From positions 124,001 through 188,000 of the forward strand of contig NZ_PQBS01000040.1 in the NCBI RefSeq assembly GCF_002911695.1: 64,000 bases of DNA, given 5' to 3'. Positions 9,467 to 17,874 of the stretch are shown here, piece after piece. Both the position numbers and the translations under genes were made by a program. How positions within the stretch are numbered: the first letter of the stretch is position 1; every line of letters begins with the position of its first letter. The notes under the pieces were generated by a model. That model did not search any database, was not told the DNA's origin, and saw nothing but the letters and a program-made list of their open reading frames with translations. This stretch comes from Gracilimonas amylolytica (lineage in GTDB: Bacteria > Bacteroidota > Rhodothermia > Balneolales > Balneolaceae).

Positions 9467-9751
9467 TTAAGCCACCTTCTCTTTACCCCTTAGAACCGCC
9501 CCAAGAATTGCTGTAAATAAGGATGCACCGATAATAGACCAAACTACGGGAAAGGGTTGTCCATCAATCTCTATTGACCAAAGTTCCGGAAGACCCAACT
9601 CACCGGCGATCCATTTACCGATGATGGCTCCTATAAATCCAACTCCGGCTGAGATCAAACACCCACCGAAACTGTATCCGCTTATACTTTGACCGATCCC
9701 GCCACAAATGGCAGCGATCAATAACAGTAATAAAAATCCAAAAAATGACAT
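9467..9751 (-). CDS. GlsB/YeaQ/YmgE-family small membrane protein
   Basis: 94 residues with three hydrophobic segments and the Gly-rich pattern of the transglycosylase-associated / GlsB family (ICGGIGQSISGYSFGG, GFIGAIIGKWIAG, ILGAVLRGK). Members are small inner-membrane proteins linked to stress responses, with no proven catalytic role. It starts 22 bp after the stop of the ABC ATPase gene on the same strand, so the two are probably co-transcribed. Confidence 0.85.
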   Translation of the reverse strand: MSFFGFLLLLLIAAICGGIGQSISGYSFGGCLISAGVGFIGAIIGKWIAGELGLPELWSIEIDGQPFPVVWSIIGASLFTAILGAVLRGKEKVA

Positions 9752-9773
9752 CTTCTTATCCTCGTTATTTCTG

Positions 9774-10820
9774 TTAAGCCTTTTGTTCTAGTACTACTGC
9801 GGCCTCTAAAGGTTTCACAACCACGTGATCATCTACATCAAACAAAAGCCGGTTATCGGTGTGAACAATGTATTTATCACCCTTGAACAACACATGATAG
9901 GTAATATCGTGTCCCCTGAACTCGCGGCCAACTATAATGCCGCTTTCCGTGCCATTGGCCTGACAACGTTCGATGGTGAGATGCTCGGGGCGAATGGAAC
10001 ACAGGATCAATCCTTCAGCTTCCTTATTGATCTTCACCGGCCCAAGTCTGGTCTCCACGTTATCGCTTCCATCGGCATGAGCCCGGAATAGATTAGTACG
10101 TCCTAAAAATTGGGCCACAAACTGAGTTTTGGGGTGGTAGTAAACTTCTTCAGGCGTACCGATCTGTTCGATCTGACCGTTGTTCATCACCGCGATCCGG
10201 TCAGCAAAAGAAAGAGCTTCCTCCTGATCGTGCGTAACCAATATGGCACTCATACCTGACTTCTTGAGGATCCCCCTCACTTCTTTCCGTGTGGTATCCC
10301 GAAGCATGGCGTCCAAACCGGAGAAAGGTTCATCCATTAATACCAGTCGAGGTTTTGGGGCAATGGCACGAGCCAAAGCTACCCGCTGCTGCTGTCCACC
10401 TGAAAGCTCATCAGGCATTCGGTGCTTATATTTTTCCATACCGGTTCGGCACAACACTTCCTCTGCCAGAACAGGGCGCTTTTTCTTTTCTACTTCCCTC
10501 AATCCAAATGCCACATTTTCAAGAGCGTTCATGTGCGGAAATAGGGCATAATCCTGAAACACAAAACCTATCTCTCTTTTTTGCGGGGAAAGGTGCACAG
10601 AGGGACTTTCCACCAATTCTCCCTCAATAGAAATTTCACCGTCGTCACATTGTTCAAACCCGGCTATGAGGCGAAGTGTTGTAGTTTTTCCACACCCGCT
10701 TGGGCCAAGCAGCGCAAAGATCTCATTTTTACCAACATCAAAGCCAACATTATTTACAACAGGCCCGCTTTGGTCAAATGCTTTCGTAAGTCCGGTAATG
10801 TGTAGAAGAGGTTTTTCCAT
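9774..10820 (-). CDS. ABC transporter ATPase, FbpC/PotA-like, with TOBE domain
   Basis: 348 residues. Walker A GPSGCGKT is at about 39-46, the Q-loop is in VFQDYALFPHM, the signature is LSGGQQQR, Walker B is LVLMDEP and the switch is VTHDQEEA. The C-terminal ~100 residues form a TOBE-like domain (CSIRPEHL). Order and motifs resemble ferric-iron (FbpC) or polyamine/sulfate importer ATPases. No permease or binding protein is nearby, so the substrate cannot be read from context. The only probable operon partner is the GlsB-like gene. Confidence 0.88.
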   Translation of the reverse strand: MEKPLLHITGLTKAFDQSGPVVNNVGFDVGKNEIFALLGPSGCGKTTTLRLIAGFEQCDDGEISIEGELVESPSVHLSPQKREIGFVFQDYALFPHMNALENVAFGLREVEKKKRPVLAEEVLCRTGMEKYKHRMPDELSGGQQQRVALARAIAPKPRLVLMDEPFSGLDAMLRDTTRKEVRGILKKSGMSAILVTHDQEEALSFADRIAVMNNGQIEQIGTPEEVYYHPKTQFVAQFLGRTNLFRAHADGSDNVETRLGPVKINKEAEGLILCSIRPEHLTIERCQANGTESGIIVGREFRGHDITYHVLFKGDKYIVHTDNRLLFDVDDHVVVKPLEAAVVLEQKA

Positions 10821-10994
10821 ATATGTACTGAACCAAAAAACTTAGATTTAGATTCAGTCTACATAAGATAAGGACTATTCCAATACTTCTGAAAATTTTG
10901 ATGCGTGAATATTTGTGAAACAGATTGGTATGATGTAAGTTTAAAATATTGAGGGTTTACCACGTATATCAATTATAAATTAATACACTTACTT

Positions 10995-11492
10995 ATGAAA
11001 AAATTAGGCATCTACACATTCGTGTTCGCTTTTGCTTTGATCAGTATTCAGGGTTGCGGACCAAGTGAAGAGGAAAGGCGTGCCGCTGAACAGGCTCGAC
11101 TTGATTCACTCCGTCAGGTTGAACAACAACGCATTGAACAGCTTATGCAGGCACGTGAGGATAGCCTTGCACGCGTAGCTGAGCAACAGGCTATGGAAGA
11201 AGAAGAACAGGAAATGAGCGGTAATTTTGCAGAAGATGGAGAATACGCGGTTCAGGTAGGTGCGTTCCGCTCAGAAACTCAGGCTAACAGTTACAGAGAC
11301 AAACTCAGAGAACGGGATTATCCGAGCGTTTACACCGTAAAAGTTGGAGAAGAGGAAACCGGAGATATCTGGTTCAGACTCCGTGTTGGCTTTTTTGCGA
11401 ATGAAGCAGATGCCGAATCTTTTGGTGCTGAACTCGGAAAAGAGCTGAATACCGGATACTGGGTTTCAAAGATAGAAAGGCAATCTAATTAG
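10995..11492 (+). CDS. SPOR-domain lipoprotein
   Basis: 165 residues with a lipoprotein signal (lipobox IQGC, Cys near 21). Residues 24-75 are a highly charged, probably coiled-coil stretch (EEERRAAEQARLDSLRQ). Residues about 83-160 are a SPOR domain (YAVQVGAFRSETQANSYRDKL, WFRLRVGFF). SPOR domains bind denuded septal peptidoglycan, so a cell-division or wall-remodelling role is likely. It is divergent from the ABC ATPase gene and followed by a strong terminator. Confidence 0.9.
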   Translation: MKKLGIYTFVFAFALISIQGCGPSEEERRAAEQARLDSLRQVEQQRIEQLMQAREDSLARVAEQQAMEEEEQEMSGNFAEDGEYAVQVGAFRSETQANSYRDKLRERDYPSVYTVKVGEEETGDIWFRLRVGFFANEADAESFGAELGKELNTGYWVSKIERQSN

Positions 11493-11563
11493 TAGTTGCT
11501 TCTCTCCCAAGCAATTGCTTAATTAAAGACGCGCTCAAGTAGCGTCTCTCTTGATGAATAGTC

Positions 11564-11602
11564 AGCCCCGCACATTAGATAAATGTGCGGGGCTATTTTT
11601 TT
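11564..11602 (+). terminator. Rho-independent terminator after the SPOR lipoprotein gene
   Basis: AGCCCCGCACATT and AATGTGCGGGGCT form a 13-bp perfect stem, followed by a run of T. A weaker hairpin (AGACGC/GCGTCT) lies just before it. Confidence 0.93.
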
Positions 11603-11712
11603 GTATCTTTTTTTCATCCTTTTCGTAATCCATCAGGCAAAAACTTTTCTAATTCTGTGGTTTACGTTATTATGCACTCTCAACATGATCTAAAAACTTC
11701 AATTTAAGCGAA

Positions 11713-12060
11713 ATGAAAAATTTCAGTATCGCTACACGGCAAAATCAGAACGTCAGTATACTGGATATCAGTGGTGAGTTGGATGCACATACGGCTTCAC
11801 AGTTAGAAAATGCACTTAAATCTCTCATTGATAACGAAAACTACTCCATTGTGGTAAATTGTTCCGGCCTGGATTATATAGCCAGCGCCGGCCTGGGAGT
11901 TTTCATGGCTTATATCGAAGATGTGCGAAGTTTGGGCGGCGACATCAAACTCACCGACATGAATGATCGTGTATACAATGTATTTGATCTGCTCGGTTTT
12001 CCAACACTTTATGATATCCTTGATAGTGAACAAGAAGCACTGCATAGCTTTAATGACTAA
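11713..12060 (+). CDS. STAS-domain anti-sigma factor antagonist (RsbV-like)
   Basis: 115 residues forming a single STAS domain: VSILDISGELDAHTASQLENAL, then VVNCSGLDYIASAGLGVFM. The Ser in IASAGLG is the residue that an RsbW-type kinase phosphorylates in this family. The next two genes encode the matching kinase and PP2C phosphatase, so it should act as the switch protein. No sigma factor gene is adjacent, so the regulated target is not shown here. Confidence 0.93.
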   Translation: MKNFSIATRQNQNVSILDISGELDAHTASQLENALKSLIDNENYSIVVNCSGLDYIASAGLGVFMAYIEDVRSLGGDIKLTDMNDRVYNVFDLLGFPTLYDILDSEQEALHSFND

Positions 12061-12073
12061 TATATAAGCAGAC

Positions 12074-12496
12074 GTGGCAGGAACCCGACAAATACATACC
12101 CTATCTGTTGAAGCTTCTACAGAGCACCTGGCAGAGGTACGTGATTTTGTTGCTGACCACGCTAAGAATATTGGGCTGAATCAGAAGATCATTTCAGAGA
12201 TCCGCCTCGCCGTTGATGAAGCCTATACGAATATCATCAAACACGCCTACGACAACAATGCCACTGAAAAAGTGAGTATCGAGATCGGCTCAGATGATGA
12301 TCAGCTTTGGATCACCCTGATCGATAACGGCAAAAGCTTTGACCCGGATTCTTACAGTGAGCCGGATCTCATGAGACGGATCAAGGAAAAGAAAAGAGGG
12401 GGTATGGGCGTGTATCTTATCCGGAAAGTAATGGATCAGGTACAATACAACCGTAAGGGTAAAAGCAACGAAATACGAATGGTCAAAAACCTTTGA
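12074..12496 (+). CDS. Anti-sigma factor serine kinase (RsbW/SpoIIAB-like)
   Basis: 140 residues from a GTG start at 12074. It has a GHKL ATPase fold: N box EIRLAVDEAYTNIIKHAY, G1 motif LIDNGKSFDPD and glycine lid KKRGGMGVYLIRKVMD. In the family it binds and inhibits a sigma factor and phosphorylates the STAS antagonist. It lies 13 bp after the STAS gene and 6 bp before the phosphatase gene. Confidence 0.93.
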   Translation: MAGTRQIHTLSVEASTEHLAEVRDFVADHAKNIGLNQKIISEIRLAVDEAYTNIIKHAYDNNATEKVSIEIGSDDDQLWITLIDNGKSFDPDSYSEPDLMRRIKEKKRGGMGVYLIRKVMDQVQYNRKGKSNEIRMVKNL

Positions 12497-12502
12497 CGCC
12501 TC

Positions 12503-14230
12503 GTGGAAACTGACTTAAGATCATTGGATAACGAAGAACGACAAAGCCGCTTTGCTTTGCGCACTCTTCTTGAAACCAGCAAAATGCTGGTTGAGTCTCA
12601 GGATCCTGATTTTGTACTGAATAACCTGCTGCTGATCACCATGGGGAAGCTGCTCGTCACCCGTGGGATCATTCTGATCCAAAACGGATCTGAAAACAGC
12701 TACAGAGTAAGCAAGATCAAAGGGCAAAATTCCCTGGGTGAAGAGGACCTGATCACATTGCCTGTTGATGAATCGATCCTAAAAAAATCTGTTATTCAGG
12801 GAACCGATCATCCTGAACTGGTTGAGGAATTGGGACTATCTGAAGAGGCAATACTTTTTAACCTCAGAACCACCAACCATCATCTGGGCTTTCTTTGCCT
12901 GGGAGCCAAAGGTAACAAGCAACCCCTTGCCCATTCCGAACTTGAATTCATCGAAAGCCTGGCTATAATTTCTTCTGTGGCCATTGCAAACTCAAGGATG
13001 TTTCAGGAGTTGCGACTCATTAACAGAAAGCTGGATCGAAAGGTCCATGACCTGCATACCCTGCTCGAACTAAGCAAGGATTTTAACCTGATGGTAGATC
13101 AGGATGAAATTGCCCGAACTTTTAAATTTGCCATGCTTGGGCAAATGCTGATCCGCACCTTCTTCTTTGCCCTTGATATCGATGATGAGAGGTCCCTGAT
13201 CTCAAGCAGCGGACTAAAGGAAAAACCCTCTCAGGAGGAGCTTAAAAAATTATACGAACTCGACGATGTGTTCTACTGTAATGAGGAACACGATTGTCCG
13301 TTTCTGGATAAAAATAATATCCGATTGGTCATTGCCCTGCGCTTCCAGAATGAAAAGATCGGAGTGGTTGGCGTAGGGGCTCCCGCAAACAAAGAGGAAT
13401 ATGGAAGTGAGGAGGTAAATTTCCTGCAATCGCTTGGAAACCTTGCATTGCTTGCCATTCAAAAAACCATGCTTCTTGAAGAACGGATTGAGAACAAGCG
13501 GATGGAAGAAGAACTGGAATTAGCCCGAACTATTCAGGAAGGCCTGTTCCCCTCTCCGGTGCCTGAGATATCCGGCTTTGACCTGAAAGCGACCAATATT
13601 TCATCCCGGCAGGTTGGGGGTGATTATTTTGATGTGGTGGAAACCCCGGATGGCGGATATATTCTTGCCATCGCTGATGTAACCGGTAAAGGCGTTCCGG
13701 CTTCTTTATTGATGGCCAACCTTCAATCCATGTTACATGCCCTGGCACCGATCGACATCACCCTGTCTGCAGCCACTGACAGCATCAATAACATCATCCA
13801 TCACAATACCCCGGCCGATAAATTCATCACTTTTTTCTGGGGCAAGATCTCCAATTGCGGCACCTACTTTGAGTATGTAAATGCCGGCCACAACAATCCC
13901 CTGTTATTCAGAGAAGGAGAAAAGGAACCGGTTGAACTGGATAAAGGAGGAGTCATTTTGGGAGCGATGGAATCCATCATGCCTTACGAATCCGACACTA
14001 TTGAATTGAAGAAAAACGACGTGCTGGTTCTCTATACGGATGGTGTGACTGAATCCATGAACCCGGATAAAAACGAAGAGTATGGTGAGGAACGCCTTGA
14101 AACCTGCATTAAGAACAATCTGACCAAAAGTTCTCAGGAGATCATGGATGCCGTGATCGAGGATATCAAAGACTATTCAAATGATACGCAATACGACGAT
14201 ATCACAATGCTGGTGATCAAAGTCAGTTAA
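12503..14230 (+). CDS. GAF-domain PP2C phosphatase (RsbU/SpoIIE-like)
   Basis: 575 residues from a GTG start. Two GAF-like sensory regions (about 20-170 and 180-320) lead into a short coiled linker (ENKRMEEELELARTIQEGLFP) and a C-terminal SpoIIE/PP2C domain (about 350-575) with metal-binding motifs GGDYFDVV, IADVTGKGVPA and LYTDGVTES. In the family it dephosphorylates the STAS antagonist on stress, freeing a sigma factor. The signal sensed by the GAF domains is unknown. Its end overlaps the convergent transglycosylase gene by 8 bp. Confidence 0.92.
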   Translation: METDLRSLDNEERQSRFALRTLLETSKMLVESQDPDFVLNNLLLITMGKLLVTRGIILIQNGSENSYRVSKIKGQNSLGEEDLITLPVDESILKKSVIQGTDHPELVEELGLSEEAILFNLRTTNHHLGFLCLGAKGNKQPLAHSELEFIESLAIISSVAIANSRMFQELRLINRKLDRKVHDLHTLLELSKDFNLMVDQDEIARTFKFAMLGQMLIRTFFFALDIDDERSLISSSGLKEKPSQEELKKLYELDDVFYCNEEHDCPFLDKNNIRLVIALRFQNEKIGVVGVGAPANKEEYGSEEVNFLQSLGNLALLAIQKTMLLEERIENKRMEEELELARTIQEGLFPSPVPEISGFDLKATNISSRQVGGDYFDVVETPDGGYILAIADVTGKGVPASLLMANLQSMLHALAPIDITLSAATDSINNIIHHNTPADKFITFFWGKISNCGTYFEYVNAGHNNPLLFREGEKEPVELDKGGVILGAMESIMPYESDTIELKKNDVLVLYTDGVTESMNPDKNEEYGEERLETCIKNNLTKSSQEIMDAVIEDIKDYSNDTQYDDITMLVIKVS

Positions 14231-15734
14231 GCGTCTGAAGGCCAAATACACCGGTGTTGCCGGTCCGCTTGGTTTCATTGTACGCCAGGATCGTCTGATA
14301 GGTATTATATCTGTTCATGATCTCATTCACATATCTGACGGTCTCTATCCCCCTCGTAAAACCGTAGCGTGCATTCTGATAATACTTTCTCTGCATAAGC
14401 TTTAGCAACGACTCAGAGACATTCTCCCATTCGTTGGGATCCTTATTATGATCGATGGTAAGCCTACGGGCATCCGCAACATGCCCCATGCCGGCGTTGT
14501 AGGTAGCCAGGGCAAACGACCACTGATTGGTTGAATCCATGTAAGAATAATGCTTCAAATGTTCTGACAAGATCTTGGCGCCTTCACGAATATTGACTTC
14601 CGGTATATACAGAGAATCCGGGGAGATCTCAGAATAGCGTGGCAGAACCTGCATGATACCAACCGCACCGGCCCAACTTACTGAAGATGGATTAAACCGG
14701 GATTCCTGGGCCGCAATGGCTGTCATCATCACCCAATCCAATTCAAACTCACCTGCGACCTGACGGATCATTTCATCGTAAGGAGAAATAGTCCCGGCCT
14801 GACCACCCTGCTGATAAGTCGGACTAAAATAATCAGCGATCTGATTACCGGATTCAAAATATTTTTTCCGCAGAATATTCAGAAAAGCTGATCTCTTGGG
14901 GATACCGTCCTCATTGAATCTGAAATGCTTATATAAAAAGCGGTTGAGCTGATGCTCTAAGTCCGGTGCATTTTGACGAATAGCCCATGCTATGGAATCA
15001 CCTTCAGCAATAAGGGGACCCTTCACCAATCCATTCATATACTTGGATGCCGCATCATACATATTATTATCGGCTACCGTTGCCTCATACGTGCCATTTG
15101 CTACCTGAAACAACACCGATTCTGTATCCATATCATCCGGAATCACATTGATACTGATCGGAAAACCTTCTTCCTTTAATTCCTGCAACCGCACATAGTA
15201 AGAGCTGTTCCGCCTCACACTGATCGTTAATCCCTCAAGCTCACTTATACTTTCAGGGTAAAACCCGAGATCATCAGATACCACCACCAACTGATCGACC
15301 AGATTATAAGGGCGGGTAAATTTCACAAGCTGTTTTCTCTCCGGAGTAATGGTATAGTTGGCAGCAATAATATCGCCCTCACCACTATTTAACAGATCGT
15401 AGGGACTCTCATCCGGCCCAACGATCACTACTTCTAAAGCCAGGTCATTCTCTTTGGTAAATTCTCTGAGTAACTCATATTCGAACCCAACCTGAATTCC
15501 ATTATACAAGAAATATGAATTTGAGCTGTAGCTGGTGATCATTCTCAAAACCCCGTTTTGCTTTATTTCAGCAAGATCTTTTTGAATGGGCTCATTCACC
15601 GTAACAGGCAATGATTGCTCTGCAGAAGTTTCAGGAACAGACTCATTACTGCAACCGGCAAGTAAAGCGATCCCAACTCCACTGAGCAGAATATATTTTT
15701 GAACTCCCGTAATGTGATCTTTATTCAAAATCAT
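14223..15734 (-). CDS. MltF-like lytic transglycosylase with substrate-binding domain
   Basis: 503 residues with a lipoprotein signal (lipobox LLAGC). Residues about 55-285 are a family-3 solute-binding domain (NGVLRMITSYSSNSYFLYNG, YELLREF, VKFTRPYN). Residues about 320-480 are a GH23 transglycosylase domain with catalytic Glu in AAQESRFNPSSVSWAGAVG, plus GIMQVLPRY and ATYNAGMGHV. This order matches MltF, which cleaves peptidoglycan at the outer membrane and is regulated by its N-terminal domain. It has no operon partner. Confidence 0.9.
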   Translation of the reverse strand: MILNKDHITGVQKYILLSGVGIALLAGCSNESVPETSAEQSLPVTVNEPIQKDLAEIKQNGVLRMITSYSSNSYFLYNGIQVGFEYELLREFTKENDLALEVVIVGPDESPYDLLNSGEGDIIAANYTITPERKQLVKFTRPYNLVDQLVVVSDDLGFYPESISELEGLTISVRRNSSYYVRLQELKEEGFPISINVIPDDMDTESVLFQVANGTYEATVADNNMYDAASKYMNGLVKGPLIAEGDSIAWAIRQNAPDLEHQLNRFLYKHFRFNEDGIPKRSAFLNILRKKYFESGNQIADYFSPTYQQGGQAGTISPYDEMIRQVAGEFELDWVMMTAIAAQESRFNPSSVSWAGAVGIMQVLPRYSEISPDSLYIPEVNIREGAKILSEHLKHYSYMDSTNQWSFALATYNAGMGHVADARRLTIDHNKDPNEWENVSESLLKLMQRKYYQNARYGFTRGIETVRYVNEIMNRYNTYQTILAYNETKRTGNTGVFGLQTLN

Positions 15735-16068
15735 ACGTTGGTTTTAATCTTAATTCTCTCAACCATGTTTGAAAGCATATTTTTTATGCTATTCTGCATT
15801 ATACAGGTAATATTTTGAAAATCCTCGAATCTTAGCGAGGTCTAATATATACGAAGTTGTTAACGAAACAAGTTTCAAAAAGGTTCACGACAAAACCTAT
15901 TCCCTTGAATTGTATGACTTTACCTTGATCCACTACCGGATAAAAAGACGAGCTAACGGCAATTAACAAACTTTAGAATTGAATAATCATTGGGTTGAAG
16001 CCCTTTGGATTGAGGTGGTCTAGGTTCTTAGGACAGCGTTTTTGGTTTTTTTAGTTTGATCTTAATCA

Positions 16069-16911
16069 TTAAGCAGCCGTTTTATAAACCCGTGTTGGAG
16101 GAACATCCCCTATGGAAGAGTGTCCTCTGCAATTATTGTAAAAACTAATATAGGTGCTACACATATCAAAGAGTTCTTTTCCATCTTTGGGTTCATACAG
16201 ATATAACTTCTCATATTTGATGCTGCGAAAGAAGCGTTCAATATAGGCATTGTCGGTTGCTCTGCCTTTTCCGTCCATCGATATTTGAACGGTTTCCAGT
16301 GACTTTACATAGCTGGTGTATTCATGCCCGGTAAACTGCCGGCCCTGATCAGAATTAATGATCTTTGGGGTTCCATAACGCCTCACGGCTGTTTTCAGGC
16401 AATCAACAACCCATCCGGCCTCCATCGTGTTACTCACCGACCAGCCCACAATGTACCGGCTGTACACATCGATAATGGCTACCAAATACATGAATCCGCG
16501 TTGCATAGGTATATAACTGATGTCGAGCTGCCAAACCTGATTGACCCGCGTAATATTCAACCCCCGCAACAGATACGGATACTTGTAGGCCGCAGGATCA
16601 CAAATAGTGGTTCTGGGACGAGGGTAAATAGTCTTTAGGCACATAATCTTCATCAGGCGTCTGACCTTTTCGCGGCTAATACACAGTCCCTGTAAGGCTA
16701 AGTCCCTGCGGAACCGCCGTGATCCCCGTGTTGGATCTTCGATATACATGCGATCCATCACACGCATCAGATTCAGATCCACTGCACTGATGCCCTTGGG
16801 TTTGAAGTAATAAACCGAGCGATGCAAATTCAACAAGCGACACTGGGCGCTCAGACTAAGCTGCTCGTCATGAGCATCAATGAGTTTTCGACGTTGTTTA
16901 ACCGGCATCAC
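16069..16911 (-). CDS. IS3-family transposase OrfB (DDE integrase-type)
   Basis: 280 residues. An HTH_21-like N-terminal region (SLSAQCRLLNLHRSVYYF) precedes an rve integrase core with catalytic residues visible as D130 (WQLDISYIP), D188 (INSDQGRQF) and E225 (AYIERFFRS), and the typical tail FYNNCRGHSSIGDVPP. It appears intact and is probably made mostly as an OrfAB fusion by -1 frameshifting in the upstream A-run. Confidence 0.93.
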   Translation of the reverse strand: MMPVKQRRKLIDAHDEQLSLSAQCRLLNLHRSVYYFKPKGISAVDLNLMRVMDRMYIEDPTRGSRRFRRDLALQGLCISREKVRRLMKIMCLKTIYPRPRTTICDPAAYKYPYLLRGLNITRVNQVWQLDISYIPMQRGFMYLVAIIDVYSRYIVGWSVSNTMEAGWVVDCLKTAVRRYGTPKIINSDQGRQFTGHEYTSYVKSLETVQISMDGKGRATDNAYIERFFRSIKYEKLYLYEPKDGKELFDMCSTYISFYNNCRGHSSIGDVPPTRVYKTAA

Positions 16912-17191
16912 AACAACTTTTTTTTAACCAATCGGTCTCCACCTTCATCTGACCAATCTGCTTGTAAAGTTCATCAAGCTGCTCACCGGTTTTCTGGAGT
17001 TCATCCTGATTACCATCTTGAACAAAGGCAGCATCGGCATGATCCAAAAACTGCTTCTTCCAGGTGGTGATTTGATTAGGATGTATCTCGTGTTTGACCG
17101 CCAATTGTTGGATCGTCTCACGTTCTTTGAGCGCCTCAAGGACGACTTTGGTCTTAAAACTGTTGGTAAAGTTTCTTCTTTTTCGTTTCAT
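16898..17191 (-). CDS. IS3-family transposase OrfA (HTH)
   Basis: 97 residues from the ATG at 17191 (an in-frame TTG 9 bp upstream is less likely). It has a helix-turn-helix region (NSFKTKVVLEALKERETIQQLAVKHEIHPNQITTWKKQFL) and a C-terminal leucine-zipper-like segment. It overlaps OrfB by 14 bp, and its last codons contain the slippery run LKK (TTAAAAAAAAG). Confidence 0.92.
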   Translation of the reverse strand: MKRKRRNFTNSFKTKVVLEALKERETIQQLAVKHEIHPNQITTWKKQFLDHADAAFVQDGNQDELQKTGEQLDELYKQIGQMKVETDWLKKSCCDAG

Positions 17192-17242
17192 AGTCAGCAA
17201 ATTAACATTTTATTGTTTTGCTGTCCTATTTTTCTAGACCAC

Positions 17243-17573
17243 TACAGATCTTTGGTTTTTTTCTCCAGGTAAGGGTCACCCCGATCAGTGTAATTATGAT
17301 GGCTACAACGGATAAAACAGCCGGCAATTCGGCTAAAATAAAGAAGGCTAGAGTAGTTGCAAAAATCGGTTCGGTATAGATATTATTTTATATAAGTTGT
17401 AAAGTGATAAATATAGAGTCAGGTTCATATTAATCCACTCCCTACGATTAAAGGTTGATATATACCTATATATATTATATTAAAGTACAAAGCAATGGAT
17501 TGTGTTTAAGTACAAGTATACAATTACTTAACAATTCTCATTGTCACAAAACTAAATAAACGAGAGAACTATT
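17243..17573. other. 331-bp region between the IS and the peptide gene
   Basis: The first part (17251-17375) is the EamA gene fragment listed separately. From about 17376 the sequence is conspicuously AT-rich (for example 17454-17482) and presumably holds the promoter of the small-peptide gene. A GAGAGA ribosome-binding site sits about 7 bases before the ATG at 17574. I see no other gene. Confidence 0.6.
17251..17375 (-). pseudogene. Truncated duplicate of the 3' end of an EamA transporter gene
   Basis: This stretch aligns with 19478-19602, inside the intact EamA gene. Over the best-aligned 112 bp (17264-17375 versus 19491-19602) I count about 9 mismatches. Read on the minus strand it encodes TEPIFATTLAFFILAELPAV, then SVVAIIITLIGVTLTWRKKPK, matching residues about 257-297 of the intact protein. 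The left side of the copy ends at the IS and the right side at AT-rich cargo DNA. Most differences are silent or conservative, so it looks like an allele from a related strain rather than a freshly made duplicate. Confidence 0.9.
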
Positions 17574-17609
17574 ATGATAACATTTATGATAACATTTATG
17601 ATAACATTT
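17574..17609 (+). repeat. 12-bp x3 perfect tandem repeat over the start codon
   Basis: ATGATAACATTT is repeated three times without change. Each copy gives an in-frame ATG and encodes Met-Ile-Thr-Phe, so copy number changes would keep the frame while altering the number of start codons and the N-terminal length. Confidence 0.95.
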
Positions 17610-17801
17610 AAGAAAAAATTACTGCTTTTAGTAAGTAGTTTCATTTTGACTTTTGGTTTTTCAATGGTTAATACAGCCAGCCTTCAAGCAGATATTGACC
17701 CACCAAATTGTGCCTTTAGTCCAATTGACAAAGATTGCCACACAGTTGTTGCAACCAATTGTTTATGTGGTGAAGTAAATCCTGATCCAGGTGAAGGTTG
17801 A
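17574..17801 (+). CDS. Small four-cysteine exported peptide
   Basis: 75 residues from the first ATG; starts at 17586 and 17598 are equally in frame, and the third gives the more usual signal peptide (MITFKKKLLLLVSS...). Signal peptidase I could cut after LQA, leaving a 36-residue acidic peptide (DIDPPNCAFS..., ending NPDPGEG) with Cys at mature positions 7, 16, 24 and 26. The small size, export and position before a 6-bladed propeller lipoprotein resemble the NVEALA-type peptides of Bacteroidota, but the NVEALA motif itself is absent, so assignment is by analogy. A terminator follows. I do not know its function. Confidence 0.7.
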   Translation: MITFMITFMITFKKKLLLLVSSFILTFGFSMVNTASLQADIDPPNCAFSPIDKDCHTVVATNCLCGEVNPDPGEG

Positions 17802-17820
17802 TTTTAAAACCAAAAAAGCT

Positions 17821-17859
17821 AAAATCTCGGGCCATTGTCGATATGGTTCGAGATTTTTT
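17821..17859 (+). terminator. Intrinsic terminator/attenuator between peptide and propeller genes
   Basis: AAAATCTCG (17821-17829) pairs perfectly with CGAGATTTT (17849-17857), with an inner CCAT/ATGG pairing, and runs into T. It lies between the peptide stop (17801) and the propeller start (17875), so partial read-through would give much more peptide message than receptor message. Confidence 0.75.
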
Positions 17860-17874
17860 AAAAATTATGGATTT

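Larger units (their letters stand above)
16015..17242 (-). mobile_element. IS3-family insertion sequence, 1228 bp, complete
   Basis: The ends are imperfect inverted repeats of 23 bp: GTGGTCTAG, six unmatched bases, AGGACAGC, at 16015-16037 and reverse-complemented at 17220-17242. Inside are orfA and orfB with an eight-T run at 16918-16925 in their overlap (A8G when read in the gene direction), the usual slippery site for -1 frameshifting to an OrfAB transposase. I see no flanking direct repeat: the left flank ends ...TTGAG and the right begins TACAG. The right end abuts a truncated duplicate of the EamA gene tail. Confidence 0.92.

Noticed and set aside
11528..11547. Second hairpin AGACGC/GCGTCT as a separate terminator
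   Set aside because: Short stem and no T-run; the strong hairpin just downstream explains termination.
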